The position numbers and the translations under genes were made by a program. From Paeniglutamicibacter psychrophenolicus (GTDB taxonomy: Bacteria > Actinomycetota > Actinomycetes > Actinomycetales > Micrococcaceae), in NCBI RefSeq assembly GCF_017876575.1, contig NZ_JAGIOE010000001.1, positions 1,612,001 through 1,676,000 of the forward strand: DNA of 64,000 nt, given 5' to 3'. Below the pieces are notes generated by a model. The model ran no database searches and had not been told where the DNA came from. It worked only from the letters and a program-made list of their open reading frames with translations. Below are positions 41,476 to 50,880 of the stretch, in pieces (position 1 is the first letter of the stretch; each line of letters starts with the position of its first letter).

Positions 41476-42009
41476 TCAGGGCATGGGCAGATAGGGTGTA
41501 TCCGGTTTCCCCGGCGTGAACTCCGGCGGAACCACCAGCACCGGCACCGTACGGTGGGACAGCAACCGGGCCAGGGTAGAGGTGCGGAGCCGGGCGGAGG
41601 TGCTGCCGAAGAGCCGCCGCTTCGGGGAACCGAGGACCAGCAGCGAGGCGCCCAGTGCCGTGGCGTAGGCCTCGAGCGCACCCGCGGGAGCGCCCACCAG
41701 GATGCGCAGCATCCAGTGCACGGGAGAATCCTGCAACGTCGCTCCGAGGCCGGAGTGGAGCTCGCGGACAACCGTGACGCCGATTTCCTCCTGCTCGTCC
41801 CGACCCAGCGTCTCGAAATCGATGATTGCCTTCGCCTTCCACTCGGAAGATTCCAACCCCGTGACGGCGTAGGCACACACCAGATCCAGTTCCAGGGCCA
41901 CCGCCAGGCGTGCCGCGGTAGCCACCACCTCCGGATGCTGCTTCTGGCACACTCCCACGAGCACGGGATGAGGTGTGCGAATACTTCCTTCTCCGCGCAG
42001 CTCGTTCAT
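41476..42009 (-). CDS. Universal stress protein family (UspA)
   Basis: A 177-residue single USP domain. LVGVCQKQHPEVVATAARLA is the N-terminal strand-helix, and GSPKRRLFGSTSARL followed by LSHRTVPVLVVP is the G-2x-G-9x-type nucleotide loop of ATP-binding USPs, here with a basic insertion. AGGAG lies 7 nt before the ATG. Role in stress or dormancy is the family's general association. Confidence 0.78.
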   Translation of the reverse strand: MNELRGEGSIRTPHPVLVGVCQKQHPEVVATAARLAVALELDLVCAYAVTGLESSEWKAKAIIDFETLGRDEQEEIGVTVVRELHSGLGATLQDSPVHWMLRILVGAPAGALEAYATALGASLLVLGSPKRRLFGSTSARLRTSTLARLLSHRTVPVLVVPPEFTPGKPDTPYLPMP

Positions 42010-42160
42010 CGCGCGCTCCTGGTGGTGGTCGGTGGCAGCGGGCCGGGCGGCAGCCTTTCACCCAGTATGCCCGGACCTCGCCGGGCAAGGATAGGGCGGG
42101 GCCGTGCCCGGGCGCCGGGCCGCTCTTGACCGGGACCGCAACAGGGGCGAGACTCAAGAA

Positions 42161-42937
42161 ATGGATGCTGACACGGCGGCAATCTCGATCACCGGACTGA
42201 AGGTGTTGCGCGGGAAAAACCTCGTGCTGCCGGGCCTTGACCTGCTGGTTCCGCGCGGCGAGGTCGTGGGGCTGCTCGGTCCCAGCGGCTGCGGCAAATC
42301 CACCCTGATGCGTGCGATCGTGGGCACCCAGATCATCTCCGGCGGGGACGTGAAAGTGCTGGGGGACACCGCAGGTTCCGCGGCGCTGCGCCGCCGTGTG
42401 GGGTACATGACCCAGGAAGCGAGCATCTACGACGACCTGCCGGTCACCGCGAACCTGAACTACTTCGCCAAGATCATCGGCGCCCCGCCCGCGCAGGTCG
42501 CCGAGATCATCGAACGCACCGATCTGGGGTCGGTGGCCAGGGCCATGGCCGCGGACCTCTCCGGGGGGCAGCGCAGCAGGCTCTCGCTGGCCATCGCGCT
42601 GCTGGGTTCCCCCGAGCTGCTGGTGCTGGACGAGCCCACCGTCGGGCTGGATCCGGTGCTGCGCGTGGCCTTGTGGGAACTGTTCGCCGAGCTCGCCGCC
42701 GAGGGCGTGACGCTGCTGGTCTCCAGCCACGTCATGGACGAGGCGACGCGCTGCGACCGGCTGATCCTGATGCGCGAGGGGCAGATCATCGCCCAGGAAA
42801 CCCCCGGCTCACTTCTGGAGCGCACAGGAACCGACAATGCCGAGGACGCCTTCCTCGCCCTGATCCGCGGGGCGCAGGAGTCCGGGACCGACACGCCGCA
42901 CGTCCCCAAGCACCGCGCCGGGTCGGAGGAGCCATGA
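42161..42937 (+). CDS. ABC-2 type exporter, ATP-binding subunit
   Basis: A 258-residue ABC ATPase. Walker A GPSGCGKST near residue 40, the Q-loop in GYMTQEASIYDDLP, signature LSGGQRSRLSLA, Walker B LLVLDEPTVGLDP and the H-loop in VSSHVMDEATRCD. This wording is typical of CcmA/DrrA-like exporters of drugs or envelope components. ATG 42161 is used. Its stop overlaps the permease start by ATGA, so the two subunits are coupled. Confidence 0.9.
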   Translation: MDADTAAISITGLKVLRGKNLVLPGLDLLVPRGEVVGLLGPSGCGKSTLMRAIVGTQIISGGDVKVLGDTAGSAALRRRVGYMTQEASIYDDLPVTANLNYFAKIIGAPPAQVAEIIERTDLGSVARAMAADLSGGQRSRLSLAIALLGSPELLVLDEPTVGLDPVLRVALWELFAELAAEGVTLLVSSHVMDEATRCDRLILMREGQIIAQETPGSLLERTGTDNAEDAFLALIRGAQESGTDTPHVPKHRAGSEEP

Positions 42938-43668
42938 GCGCCACCCGCATCCTTGCCACCACCGCCCGGGTGCTGAACCAGGTGCGGCACGACCACCGCA
43001 CCCTGGGACTGCTGCTGCTGGTCCCCGCGCTGCTGGTGGGCCTGGTCGCCTGGATCTTCACCGACACCCCGGTGTTCGCGCAAATCGGCCCGGCGATGAT
43101 CGCGCTCTTCCCCTTCATCGTGATGTTCCTGGTCACCTCCATTGCCACGCTGCGCGAGCGGCGCAGCGGCACCCTGGAACGCCTGCTGTCCCTGCCGCTG
43201 GGCAAGGCCGACTTCATCCTGGGCTACGCGCTGGCCTTCGGGTTGCTGGCGATCGCGCAGACCGCGATCGCGGTGGGCTTCGCCGTGTGGGTCTGCGGGT
43301 TGGACGTGGGCGGGAACCTGGGACTGCTGTTCGCCGTGGCGATCGTCGACGCACTGCTGGGCACCTCGCTGGGTCTTTTGGCCAGCGCCTTTGCCCGCAG
43401 CGAGTTCCAGGTCGTCCAATTCATGCCGGCCTTCATCTTCCCGCAGGTGCTGCTCGGCGGAATTTTCCTGCCCCGGGGCCAGCTGCCCGAGGTCCTGGAG
43501 AAGATCGGCGACTGGCTGCCGCTGAGCCACGCCATCGATGCGCTGAACGCAGTGGCCCGCAACGACCAGGACGCCGGCTACATCTGGCTGCGCATCGGCT
43601 TCATTGCCGCATGGATCCTGGCCGCCATCGTCGTGGGCTCCATGACGCTGCGCCGCCGCACCCCCTGA
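42934..43668 (+). CDS. ABC-2 type exporter, permease subunit
   Basis: A 244-residue integral membrane protein with six hydrophobic helices and the ABC-2 signature: ERRSGTLERLLSLPLGKADF after helix 2 and PAFIFPQVLLGGIFLP before the last pair, then LPLSHAIDALNAV. It pairs with the ATPase in front (ATGA overlap). Substrate unknown; drug or lipid export is the usual role of such DrrB/YhgE-like permeases. Confidence 0.88.
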   Translation: MSATRILATTARVLNQVRHDHRTLGLLLLVPALLVGLVAWIFTDTPVFAQIGPAMIALFPFIVMFLVTSIATLRERRSGTLERLLSLPLGKADFILGYALAFGLLAIAQTAIAVGFAVWVCGLDVGGNLGLLFAVAIVDALLGTSLGLLASAFARSEFQVVQFMPAFIFPQVLLGGIFLPRGQLPEVLEKIGDWLPLSHAIDALNAVARNDQDAGYIWLRIGFIAAWILAAIVVGSMTLRRRTP

Positions 43669-43697
43669 TCGGCGGGACCCGGCGGCGACACTGGATA

Positions 43698-46349
43698 ATG
43701 GGGCGGGTGAGCACCCAGCAGATCCGGCAGGAAAACCCCCTACCCACCCACGACTTCGACCTGGCAGCCATCGGGCACGGGCTGGTCTTTGCCCATTCCC
43801 TGCCAGAACTTGCCCAGGTGATTGAGGCCGGCGGGGCCAGCGCCACCGCGGTCATCCAGGCACCCCCGGGCACCGGCAAGACCACCCTGGTCCCGCCGCT
43901 GGTCGCCAACGCAGTGGCCGCACGCACCGGGGCGCCCGCCCGCATCGTGGTCACCCAGCCGCGCCGTGTCGCCGCCCGTTCGGCCGCCCGCCGCCTGTCC
44001 TTCCTGGACGGCAGCAGCATGGGGGCCCGGGTGGGCTTCACGGTGCGCGGGGAACGCACCGCCGGGGACCACACGCTGGTGGAGTTCGTGACCCCCGGGA
44101 TCCTGCTGCGCCGGCTGCTGGCCGACCCCGGACTGGAAAACGTGGACGCGGTGATCATCGACGAGGTGCACGAACGCGGGCTGGAAACCGACCTGCTGCT
44201 GGGCATGCTGCGCGAGGTCCACGAACTGCGCGGGGACCTCACCCTGGTGGCCATGTCAGCCACGCTCGATGCCCCGCGCTTCGCGCAACTGCTGGGGGAT
44301 GCCACCGGCAGCAGGGAGGCGCCGCTGGTTGACTGTCCTTCCGCGCTGCACGAACTGGCCGTGCGCTGGGCACCGCAGGCCGCCCCAAGACTGACCGACC
44401 GCGGGGTCTCACGCACCTTCCTCACCCACGTGGCTGCCGTCGCCGCCGAGGCCCATGCCAAGGCACTGGAAACCGACCCGGGCATCGACGCGTTGGTGTT
44501 CCTGCCCGGGGCCTGGGAAGTTGCCGACGTCGCGGCCCAGCTGCGCACCAGGGCCGAAGGCACCGAGGTGCTCGAGCTGCACGGCCAGGTGCCCGCCAAT
44601 GAGCAGGACCGCGCGGTCTCCGGGCGCCAACCCGGTGGCAAACCGCGCATCATCGTCTCCACCTCGCTGGCCGAATCCTCGCTCACCGTCCCCGGGGTAC
44701 GGCTGGTCATCGACTCCGGGCTGGCCCGCGAACCGCGCCGCGACGCGGCCCGCGGCATGAGCGGACTGGTCACTGTCTCCGCCTCTCGGGCCTCGTGCAT
44801 CCAGCGCGCCGGGCGTGCCGCCCGCCTGGGCCCGGGCACCGTGGTGCGCTGCTTCGAGGAAAAGAGCTTCGCCGCGGCGCCGGCACACCCCCGCGCCGAG
44901 ATCACCGTGGCGGACCTCGCCTCCGCAGCCCTCATCCTGGCCTGCTGGGGCGCCCCCGGCGGGGAAGGGCTGGCGCTGCCCGAAGCGCCGCCTGCCTCCA
45001 GCCTGCAGGCCGCCACCACGGTGCTCGAACACCTCGGCGCGATCGAGCACACAGGGCACGCCACCGCGCTGGGCCGGCGCCTGGCCTCGATCCCGGCCGA
45101 CCCGCGGCTCGGGCGTGCCTTGCTTGACGGTGCGCCGCTGGCCGGGGCTGCCACCGCCGCACGCATCGTCGCGTTGCTGGCCGGTGACTACCGTGCCCAG
45201 GGTGCCGACCTCGGGGCGTTGCTGGCCTCCCTGCGCAGCGGCAAGCACCCCGGCTCCGGTGCCTGGAAGCGCGAAGCGGCCCGCCTCGAACGCATCGCCA
45301 AGCAGGCAGCAGGCAAGACGGACCGGTCCGCGGACCCGTTCCCCGGCGATCCGCTGGGCCTCATCACAGCGTTGGCCTTCCCTGGCCAGGTGGCCCGGCG
45401 GGTCGAAGGCGCCGCCGGGACCACGTACCTGCTGGCCTCCGGCACCCGGGCCGGGCTTCCGGCGTCAAGCCCCGTGGCGCACCACGCCTGGATCGCGGTG
45501 GCCGAGGTGGCCCGGGCCGCCGGACGCGATGCGGCGGGCACCGGCGCGCTGGTCCGCGCCGCGGCGCCGCTGGACGAGGCCACCGCGCTGCTTGCAGCAG
45601 CGCACCTGGAAACCCAGGACACTGCCACGGTCTTTGCCAACCGGAAGCTCACCGCCCGGGACGTGCACCGGCTCGGAGCCATCGAGCTGACCAGCACCCC
45701 CGTGGCACCCACCCGCGCCCAGGGCCGCACCGCGGTGCTCGACGCGCTGCGGGCCAACGGACTGGGCATGCTGAGGTTCTCCGTCTCCGCCACGGCGCTG
45801 CGCAACAGGCTGGCCATGGTGCACCGCGAGCTCGGGGACCCGTGGCCGTCGATGGATGACGCAGCGCTGCTGGAGGCTGCAGAGACCTGGCTGGCCCCGG
45901 AACTCGAGGCGCTCGCCGGGGGCAAGCCCGCCGGCTCCCTGCACCTGGCCGATGCGCTGCGCAGGATGCTGCCCTGGCCCGAGGCCAGCCACCTCGACGA
46001 GTTGGTCCCCGAGCGCCTCGCGGTGCCCAGCGGATCGAAGATCCGCATCGACTACCCGGGCGTCGATGACTCTGGAGCGCCGCCGGTGGTAGCGGTGAAG
46101 CTGCAGGAATGCTTCGGGCTCGCGACCTCCCCGGCGCTGGTGCGCGGCCGGGTCCCGGTGCTTTTCCACCTGCTCTCCCCGGCCGGACGCCCGCTGGCCG
46201 TCACCGACGACCTGGCCTCCTTCTGGTCAGGGCCCTACACGCAGGTGCGTGCGGAAAACCGCGGACGCTACCCCAAGCACCCGTGGCCCGAGGACCCGTG
46301 GACTGCCCCGGCGACCCGCCACGTGAAAAAGCGCATGGGCCAGCCCTAG
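43698..46349 (+). CDS. hrpB: ATP-dependent helicase HrpB
   Basis: An 883-residue DEAH-family RNA helicase. Motif I QAPPGTGKTTLVPPL near residue 55, motif Ia TQPRRVAARSAARRL, motif II IIDEVHERGLETDLL (DEVH), motif III AMSATLDAPRF, motif V STSLAESSLTVPGVR and motif VI QRAGRAARLGPG. The C-terminal region with the HrpB-specific tail PYTQVRAENRGRYPKHPWPE is complete. HrpB's cellular role is poorly known. The start is ATG 43698 or GTG 43707. Confidence 0.94.
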   Translation: MGRVSTQQIRQENPLPTHDFDLAAIGHGLVFAHSLPELAQVIEAGGASATAVIQAPPGTGKTTLVPPLVANAVAARTGAPARIVVTQPRRVAARSAARRLSFLDGSSMGARVGFTVRGERTAGDHTLVEFVTPGILLRRLLADPGLENVDAVIIDEVHERGLETDLLLGMLREVHELRGDLTLVAMSATLDAPRFAQLLGDATGSREAPLVDCPSALHELAVRWAPQAAPRLTDRGVSRTFLTHVAAVAAEAHAKALETDPGIDALVFLPGAWEVADVAAQLRTRAEGTEVLELHGQVPANEQDRAVSGRQPGGKPRIIVSTSLAESSLTVPGVRLVIDSGLAREPRRDAARGMSGLVTVSASRASCIQRAGRAARLGPGTVVRCFEEKSFAAAPAHPRAEITVADLASAALILACWGAPGGEGLALPEAPPASSLQAATTVLEHLGAIEHTGHATALGRRLASIPADPRLGRALLDGAPLAGAATAARIVALLAGDYRAQGADLGALLASLRSGKHPGSGAWKREAARLERIAKQAAGKTDRSADPFPGDPLGLITALAFPGQVARRVEGAAGTTYLLASGTRAGLPASSPVAHHAWIAVAEVARAAGRDAAGTGALVRAAAPLDEATALLAAAHLETQDTATVFANRKLTARDVHRLGAIELTSTPVAPTRAQGRTAVLDALRANGLGMLRFSVSATALRNRLAMVHRELGDPWPSMDDAALLEAAETWLAPELEALAGGKPAGSLHLADALRRMLPWPEASHLDELVPERLAVPSGSKIRIDYPGVDDSGAPPVVAVKLQECFGLATSPALVRGRVPVLFHLLSPAGRPLAVTDDLASFWSGPYTQVRAENRGRYPKHPWPEDPWTAPATRHVKKRMGQP

Positions 46350-46374
46350 GCACCTCCATGGCACACTGGTGGGC

Positions 46375-47358
46375 ATGAGCCCGCGCAGACCCATTCCCCT
46401 CGCCACCAGGCGCCGCCCGTCCGGGCTGCTGCTGATCTGCCTGGCCGGGATCGCCTGGGGCACCATCGGCCCGGCCGTCCAGCTCGCGCACCGGGCCTCG
46501 GGGCTTTCGCCCTCGCTGCTCGGCTCCTACCGGGCCGCCGCGGCCGCCCTCGCATTGCTGGTGGCGGCCTTGGTTGCAGGTCGGCTGCGCGAGTGCTGGG
46601 TGCTGGGCCGGGCAAACCCCGGGCGCGCGGTGGCCGTGGGGTCCTTGACGGCGGTCTTCCAGTTCTTCTTTTTCCTGGCTGTGGTGTGGGCAGGGGTCAG
46701 CGTCGGCACGGTGGTGGCCCTGGGCCTGGCACCGGTGTTGTTGCTCGTGCTCAAGTCCGTCCGCTCCAGGGCCCTGCCGCGGCCCGGGGCGCTGGCCACG
46801 GTCGCCGTGGCGCTGGCGGGGCTGTGCCTGGTGAGTCTTGCCGGTGCCGAGGTTTCCACCGCACCGCACCCGGTGCTGGGAATCCTGGCCGCGCTGGTCT
46901 CGGGGACGGGGTTTGCGCTGGCTGCCGATGCGGCCGTGCCGCTGGCCCGGGTGCTGGACCCCTTCGCGTTGACCGTCATCACCATGGTGCTGGCCGCCGT
47001 CTGCCTGGTCCCAGCAGGCCTGGTGCTGGCCTGGGTGAACACCGAGCCGCTTGGCACGACCGATGCCGGGTCCTGGTGGCTGGTCATCTATCTGGGTGTG
47101 GTGACCATGGCGCTGGCCTACGGCCTGTTCTATGCCGGGTTGCGCACCACCTCAAGCGCCAACGCGGTGGTTGCCACGCTGCTCGAACCTGCAACGGCGG
47201 TGCTGATCGCGGTGCTCTTTCTGGGCGATGAGCCCACGCCCGCCTCCGCGACCGGATTCTTCCTGATCATTGCGGCAATCGCCACGCTGGGCCGTGCGCC
47301 GAAGGACCCCGTACCTGGTGTTCGGCGCACAAGTATCGCCGTTCCGGACCCGGACTGA
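46375..47358 (+). CDS. EamA-family (DMT) transporter
   Basis: A 327-residue protein with ten predicted helices in two EamA repeats: LICLAGIAWGTIGPAVQLA and GILAALVSGTGFALAADAAV begin the repeats, and LEPATAVLIAVLFLGDEPTP is the typical second-repeat end. EamA members export amino acids and other metabolites. The start is taken at MSPRRP (46375). Its 3' end overlaps a minus-strand frame discussed under 47152-47760. Confidence 0.85.
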   Translation: MSPRRPIPLATRRRPSGLLLICLAGIAWGTIGPAVQLAHRASGLSPSLLGSYRAAAAALALLVAALVAGRLRECWVLGRANPGRAVAVGSLTAVFQFFFFLAVVWAGVSVGTVVALGLAPVLLLVLKSVRSRALPRPGALATVAVALAGLCLVSLAGAEVSTAPHPVLGILAALVSGTGFALAADAAVPLARVLDPFALTVITMVLAAVCLVPAGLVLAWVNTEPLGTTDAGSWWLVIYLGVVTMALAYGLFYAGLRTTSSANAVVATLLEPATAVLIAVLFLGDEPTPASATGFFLIIAAIATLGRAPKDPVPGVRRTSIAVPDPD

Positions 47359-47760
47359 CGGCGTTCGCCGGCATGCGGACCGGGCGGCGGTGCCACCGAT
47401 TTGACGCCCAACAGCCCTGAAAGGCACGGGCAGCAGGCCGGTCGGAGCGGAGTGCCATGGTGCGGTGATGGTGAACGGGGTGTGGTTTGCGATCCCGTTG
47501 ACCGCGTCGATTTCCCTGGTTTCGCCCTCGGCGAGGTTCACCCGGATCGGGGTGGTGCCGAGCACGGCCCGGGTGCCGCGGTAGCGCAAGCCGGCAGCCA
47601 CCTCGTGGGTGCCCGCAGGCAGCTGAACCGTGCAGGGTTTGCCCCATGCCCCGGGATGCTCGATGGCATCAACAACGACGACGGGCCGGGCCGCGGGGCG
47701 CAGGAACCACGCAGCCACCGGGTGCGGGCGGACGGTGAGGCTCAGATAGGCGGCAGGCAT
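47152..47760 (-). CDS. Hypothetical protein, reliable only in its first ~105 residues
   Basis: The N-terminal part (MPAAYLSLTVRPHPVAAWFL, then VVVVDAIEHPGAWGKPCTVQ and HTPFTITAPW, to about 47455) has steady coding bias and reads like a short conserved actinobacterial protein that normally ends near there. The frame continues without a stop through low-quality, arginine-rich sequence antisense to the last 207 bp of the EamA gene. A lost stop or a small frameshift near 47400-47450 could explain this. No function is recognised. Confidence 0.45.
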   Translation of the reverse strand: MPAAYLSLTVRPHPVAAWFLRPAARPVVVVDAIEHPGAWGKPCTVQLPAGTHEVAAGLRYRGTRAVLGTTPIRVNLAEGETREIDAVNGIANHTPFTITAPWHSAPTGLLPVPFRAVGRQIGGTAARSACRRTPSVRVRNGDTCAPNTRYGVLRRTAQRGDCRNDQEESGRGGGRGLIAQKEHRDQHRRCRFEQRGNHRVGA

Positions 47761-47924
47761 GACCGAAGCCTAGGTCCGGGATTGTCCGCGCATCGAACCC
47801 GCCGACCACATGGTCCGCTCTTGGCCGGGCCACAGCGGGGTCAAATCCGCCGGGCCTAGCGTGGGAAACCAACCCACCACGCGCCGGCATGCGGCGCACG
47901 AGCTGCCCCAAGGAGCACCCGACC

Positions 47925-48908
47925 ATGGAGAACCAGACCCGCCACCGCACACCGAGTTCCGGGCATCCCACGTACAAGGGCAGGGCCCTGCCGCGACCCG
48001 CGGAAGACCTCGAGGACCAGGGACTCGGCTTCGACGTCCAGACGCTGCTGGGGCGCCGCAGTGCATTGAAGGCGTTCGGGGTTGGGGCCCTGGCGCTGGG
48101 CCTGGCCGCCTGCAGCGCCACCGCGGATGCGGAAGCACCCGCCGGATCGGGTGGAACCTCCGCCGGGGAAATCCCCGATGAAACCGCCGGCCCCTACCCG
48201 GGTGACGGGTCCAACGGCCCGGACGTGCTGGAGCAAAGCGGCATCGTGCGCTCCGACATCCGCTCCAGCTTCGGGGACTCGACCACCACCGCGGCCGGCA
48301 TCCCGATGACCCTCGAGCTGAACATCAAGGACCTGGCCAACGCCTCGGCGCCCTTCGCCGGGGTCGCCGTCTACGTCTGGCATTGCGACCGCGAAGGCAA
48401 CTACTCCATGTACTCCGCCGCCGTGGAGAACGAGAACTACCTGCGCGGGGTGCAGGTCGCCGATGCACAGGGCACCGTGCGCTTCACCAGCATCTTCCCG
48501 GCCTGCTACACCGGCCGCTGGCCGCACATCCACTTCGAGGTCTACCCCGACGCGGCATCGATCACGGACACGGCCAACGCCATCGCCACCTCCCAGGTGG
48601 CGCTGCCCGAGGACGCCTCCGCGAAGGCCTATGCCACCGCCGGGTACGAGTCCTCGGTCAAGAACATGGCCCAGCTGTCCCTGGCCAGCGACAACGTCTT
48701 TGGCGACGACGGCGGTGCCAGCCAGCTGGGCACCGTCACCGGGGACGTGTCCGCCGGGTACAAGGTGGTGCTCGATGTCGGGGTGGACACCCGGACCACG
48801 CCCGCCGCAGGCGGCGGTGCCCCTGGTGGCGGCCAGGGCGGAACGCCACCCAGTGGCGGACCCGGCGGAACCCCTCCGAGCGGTGCACCCGGGGGCTCCG
48901 GCAGCTAG
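47925..48908 (+). CDS. Exported intradiol ring-cleavage dioxygenase-like lipoprotein
   Basis: A 327-residue protein. A long N-terminal region leads to RRSALKAFGVGALALGLAAC, a twin-arginine signal combined with a lipobox, so the protein should be folded in the cytoplasm, exported by Tat and lipid-anchored. The dioxygenase domain (about 90-230) shows the non-haem iron ligands: Tyr in AVYVWHCDREGNYSMYS, Tyr in FPACYTGRWPHIHFEVY and the two His of HIH. A Gly/Pro-rich tail follows (GGGQGGTPPSGGPGGTPP). AAGGAG lies 9 nt before the ATG. Cytoplasmic relatives cleave catechols; substrates of the exported branch are unknown. Confidence 0.83.
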   Translation: MENQTRHRTPSSGHPTYKGRALPRPAEDLEDQGLGFDVQTLLGRRSALKAFGVGALALGLAACSATADAEAPAGSGGTSAGEIPDETAGPYPGDGSNGPDVLEQSGIVRSDIRSSFGDSTTTAAGIPMTLELNIKDLANASAPFAGVAVYVWHCDREGNYSMYSAAVENENYLRGVQVADAQGTVRFTSIFPACYTGRWPHIHFEVYPDAASITDTANAIATSQVALPEDASAKAYATAGYESSVKNMAQLSLASDNVFGDDGGASQLGTVTGDVSAGYKVVLDVGVDTRTTPAAGGGAPGGGQGGTPPSGGPGGTPPSGAPGGSGS

Positions 48909-48919
48909 ATTGCCGGGGC

Positions 48920-49501
48920 TCAGGGGAGGGCAAGGCCTGCCGCATACACGGCGCAGCCGACCACAAGACCGGCCAGGACCTGTGTGGCTGTGTGGTCCTT
49001 CAGCTCGATCCGCGACCATCCCACGGTTGCCGCAAGGACCAGGGCCAACGCGGCGCCAACCTGCCCCACGGGCGTCAGGAGCTCCAACGACACATAGGCC
49101 GCCACCGCGCTGTGGACGGAAAGCTTCCAGACGAGGTTGGCCAGTAGACACACAAGCAGGCCCAGGAATATGGTGCCCACGGCACTGAAAAGACCTGGGG
49201 GAGCGTCAAGCACAAAGAGCAACAGGGCACCGACCAGCAGCGAAGTTCCGGCCATCGCCATCACCGGTGCCCGTTGCCGGCGATCTCCCACGTGGTGGTC
49301 GGTGACCTTGCCCCGGTGCTTCATCCACAGCAGCGCCGCAAATGGCAGCCCGGTCACGAACAAGAAGGCCACCAGGGCCTGGGGCCAAGTGGTTCCCGGC
49401 GTGAGAAACGGCTGCAGCAGCAACAGCACGCTCACCAGGATTGCCGGGGACAGGATTTCGGTCACGTACCGGGCTGGGCACAGCGTGGGGGTTTCGCTCA
49501 T
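48920..49501 (-). CDS. PAP2-like membrane protein
   Basis: A 193-residue protein with five to six hydrophobic helices. LSVHSAVAAYVSLE and GWSRIELKDHTATQVLAG resemble PAP2 motifs 2 and 3 (SGH; SRxxxxxHxxxD), and KVTDHHVGDRRQR resembles motif 1. The motif-2 Gly is lacking (VHSA), and the motif-3 Asp is replaced by Gln, so activity as a lipid phosphatase is uncertain. ATG 49501 precedes MSETPTLCPARY; longer frames are antisense to neighbours. Confidence 0.7.
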   Translation of the reverse strand: MSETPTLCPARYVTEILSPAILVSVLLLLQPFLTPGTTWPQALVAFLFVTGLPFAALLWMKHRGKVTDHHVGDRRQRAPVMAMAGTSLLVGALLLFVLDAPPGLFSAVGTIFLGLLVCLLANLVWKLSVHSAVAAYVSLELLTPVGQVGAALALVLAATVGWSRIELKDHTATQVLAGLVVGCAVYAAGLALP

Positions 49502-49599
49502 CCACTGATCATACGAAAGATCGCCGATCGGCCGCGGGCCGAGGCGGGCGGTGCCGGTGGCCGGGGTGCCGTCGTGGTGCCCCGGCCGTTCGCCCGTCC

Positions 49600-50832
49600 T
49601 TAGGCGAAGGCGGAGATCCCGGTGATCGAGCGGCCGATGATCAGTGCCTGCACGGTCTCGGTGCCCTCGTAGGTGTGGATCGCCTCGATGTCGGCGATGT
49701 GCCGGGCCACGCGGTTCTGAAGCAGGATGCCGTTGCCGCCGAGCAGGTCGCGGGCGTTGGACGCGATGGTGCGCGCGATCCTGGTGCAGGTGAACTTGGC
49801 CAGCGAGGCCTGCACCGGGGTCAGCGTGCCGGCTTCCTCGCGGCGGGTGGCCTGCATGACCATCAGCTGCATGGTGGACAGCTCCGAGTGCATGCGGGCC
49901 AGGCGTTCCTGGACGATCTGGCTGGCTGCCAGCGGGCGGCCGAACTGGATGCGCTGGGCAGCGTACTGCACCGCGGTCTCGTAGCAGGCGGTTGCGTGGC
50001 CCACCGCGGACCAGGCGACGCCCAGCCGGGTGGCGAAGAGGACCTTGGCGGTGTCCTTGAAGCTGTTGGCCCCGGGCAGCACGTGCGAGTCGGGGACGAA
50101 CACGTTTTCCATGCGGATGTGCGCCTGCCAGATGGCGCGCAGGGAAAGCTTGCCCTCGATCGTGGTGCCGGTGTAACCCTCCCACTCCTGCTGCACGATG
50201 AAGCCGCGGACCTTGTCGGCCTCGTCGCGGGCCCACACGATGGTGATCCCGCCGGTGGAGCCGTTGCCGATCCACTTCTTCTCGCCGTTGATCCGGTAGC
50301 CGCCCTCCACCTTGGTGGCGCGGGTTTCCAGCGACACCGAGTCCGAGCCATGGGTGGGTTCGGTCAGCGCGAAGGCGCCGAGCACCTCGGCGGTGGCAAG
50401 CTTCGGTGCCCACTGCTCGATCTGTTCGGGGGAGCCGCAGTAGACGATGGAGCGCAGCGCCAGCCCGGCCTGCACCGCGGCGATGGTGCCCACCGATCCG
50501 TCGGCGCGGGAGAGTTCCATGTTGACCAGCCCGGCGGCGAGCACGCTCATCCCGGGGTAGCCCTCGAGAGTGAGTCCGTCGCGCAGCAGGTCCAGATCGC
50601 CGAGGCGCTTGGCCAGGCCCAGCGGGTAGTCGGAGTTGTTCCAGTATTCGTCGATGACCGGGCGGACCTCATCGAGCCCGAACTTCCTCGCACGGTCCCA
50701 GTATTCGCGGTCGGCCGCATCGATGTCCTCGAAGAGGCCGGCAGGATCGACGTCCACCTCGCCCCAGAGTTCGTACTCGGGTTCAACGACCCCTGCGGGG
50801 AAATCGGTGCTGAGGCTGGCTTCGATGCTCAT
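49600..50832 (-). CDS. Acyl-CoA dehydrogenase (glutaryl-CoA dehydrogenase-like)
   Basis: A 410-residue flavoprotein. FALTEPTHGSDSVSLETRA and GEKKWIGNG are the FAD/substrate signatures, RIQFGRPLAASQIVQERLA the C-terminal domain start, and IHTYEGTETVQALIIGR contains the catalytic Glu. The sequence pattern resembles glutaryl-CoA and related dehydrogenases. A promoter with an inverted repeat lies just upstream and a TetR gene precedes it on the same strand, so local TetR control is likely. Confidence 0.9.
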   Translation of the reverse strand: MSIEASLSTDFPAGVVEPEYELWGEVDVDPAGLFEDIDAADREYWDRARKFGLDEVRPVIDEYWNNSDYPLGLAKRLGDLDLLRDGLTLEGYPGMSVLAAGLVNMELSRADGSVGTIAAVQAGLALRSIVYCGSPEQIEQWAPKLATAEVLGAFALTEPTHGSDSVSLETRATKVEGGYRINGEKKWIGNGSTGGITIVWARDEADKVRGFIVQQEWEGYTGTTIEGKLSLRAIWQAHIRMENVFVPDSHVLPGANSFKDTAKVLFATRLGVAWSAVGHATACYETAVQYAAQRIQFGRPLAASQIVQERLARMHSELSTMQLMVMQATRREEAGTLTPVQASLAKFTCTRIARTIASNARDLLGGNGILLQNRVARHIADIEAIHTYEGTETVQALIIGRSITGISAFA

Positions 50833-50880
50833 GGAAGGTGGTGCCCTTTCGTCGGCGGCGGGAATGTCGCTAGGGCACCA

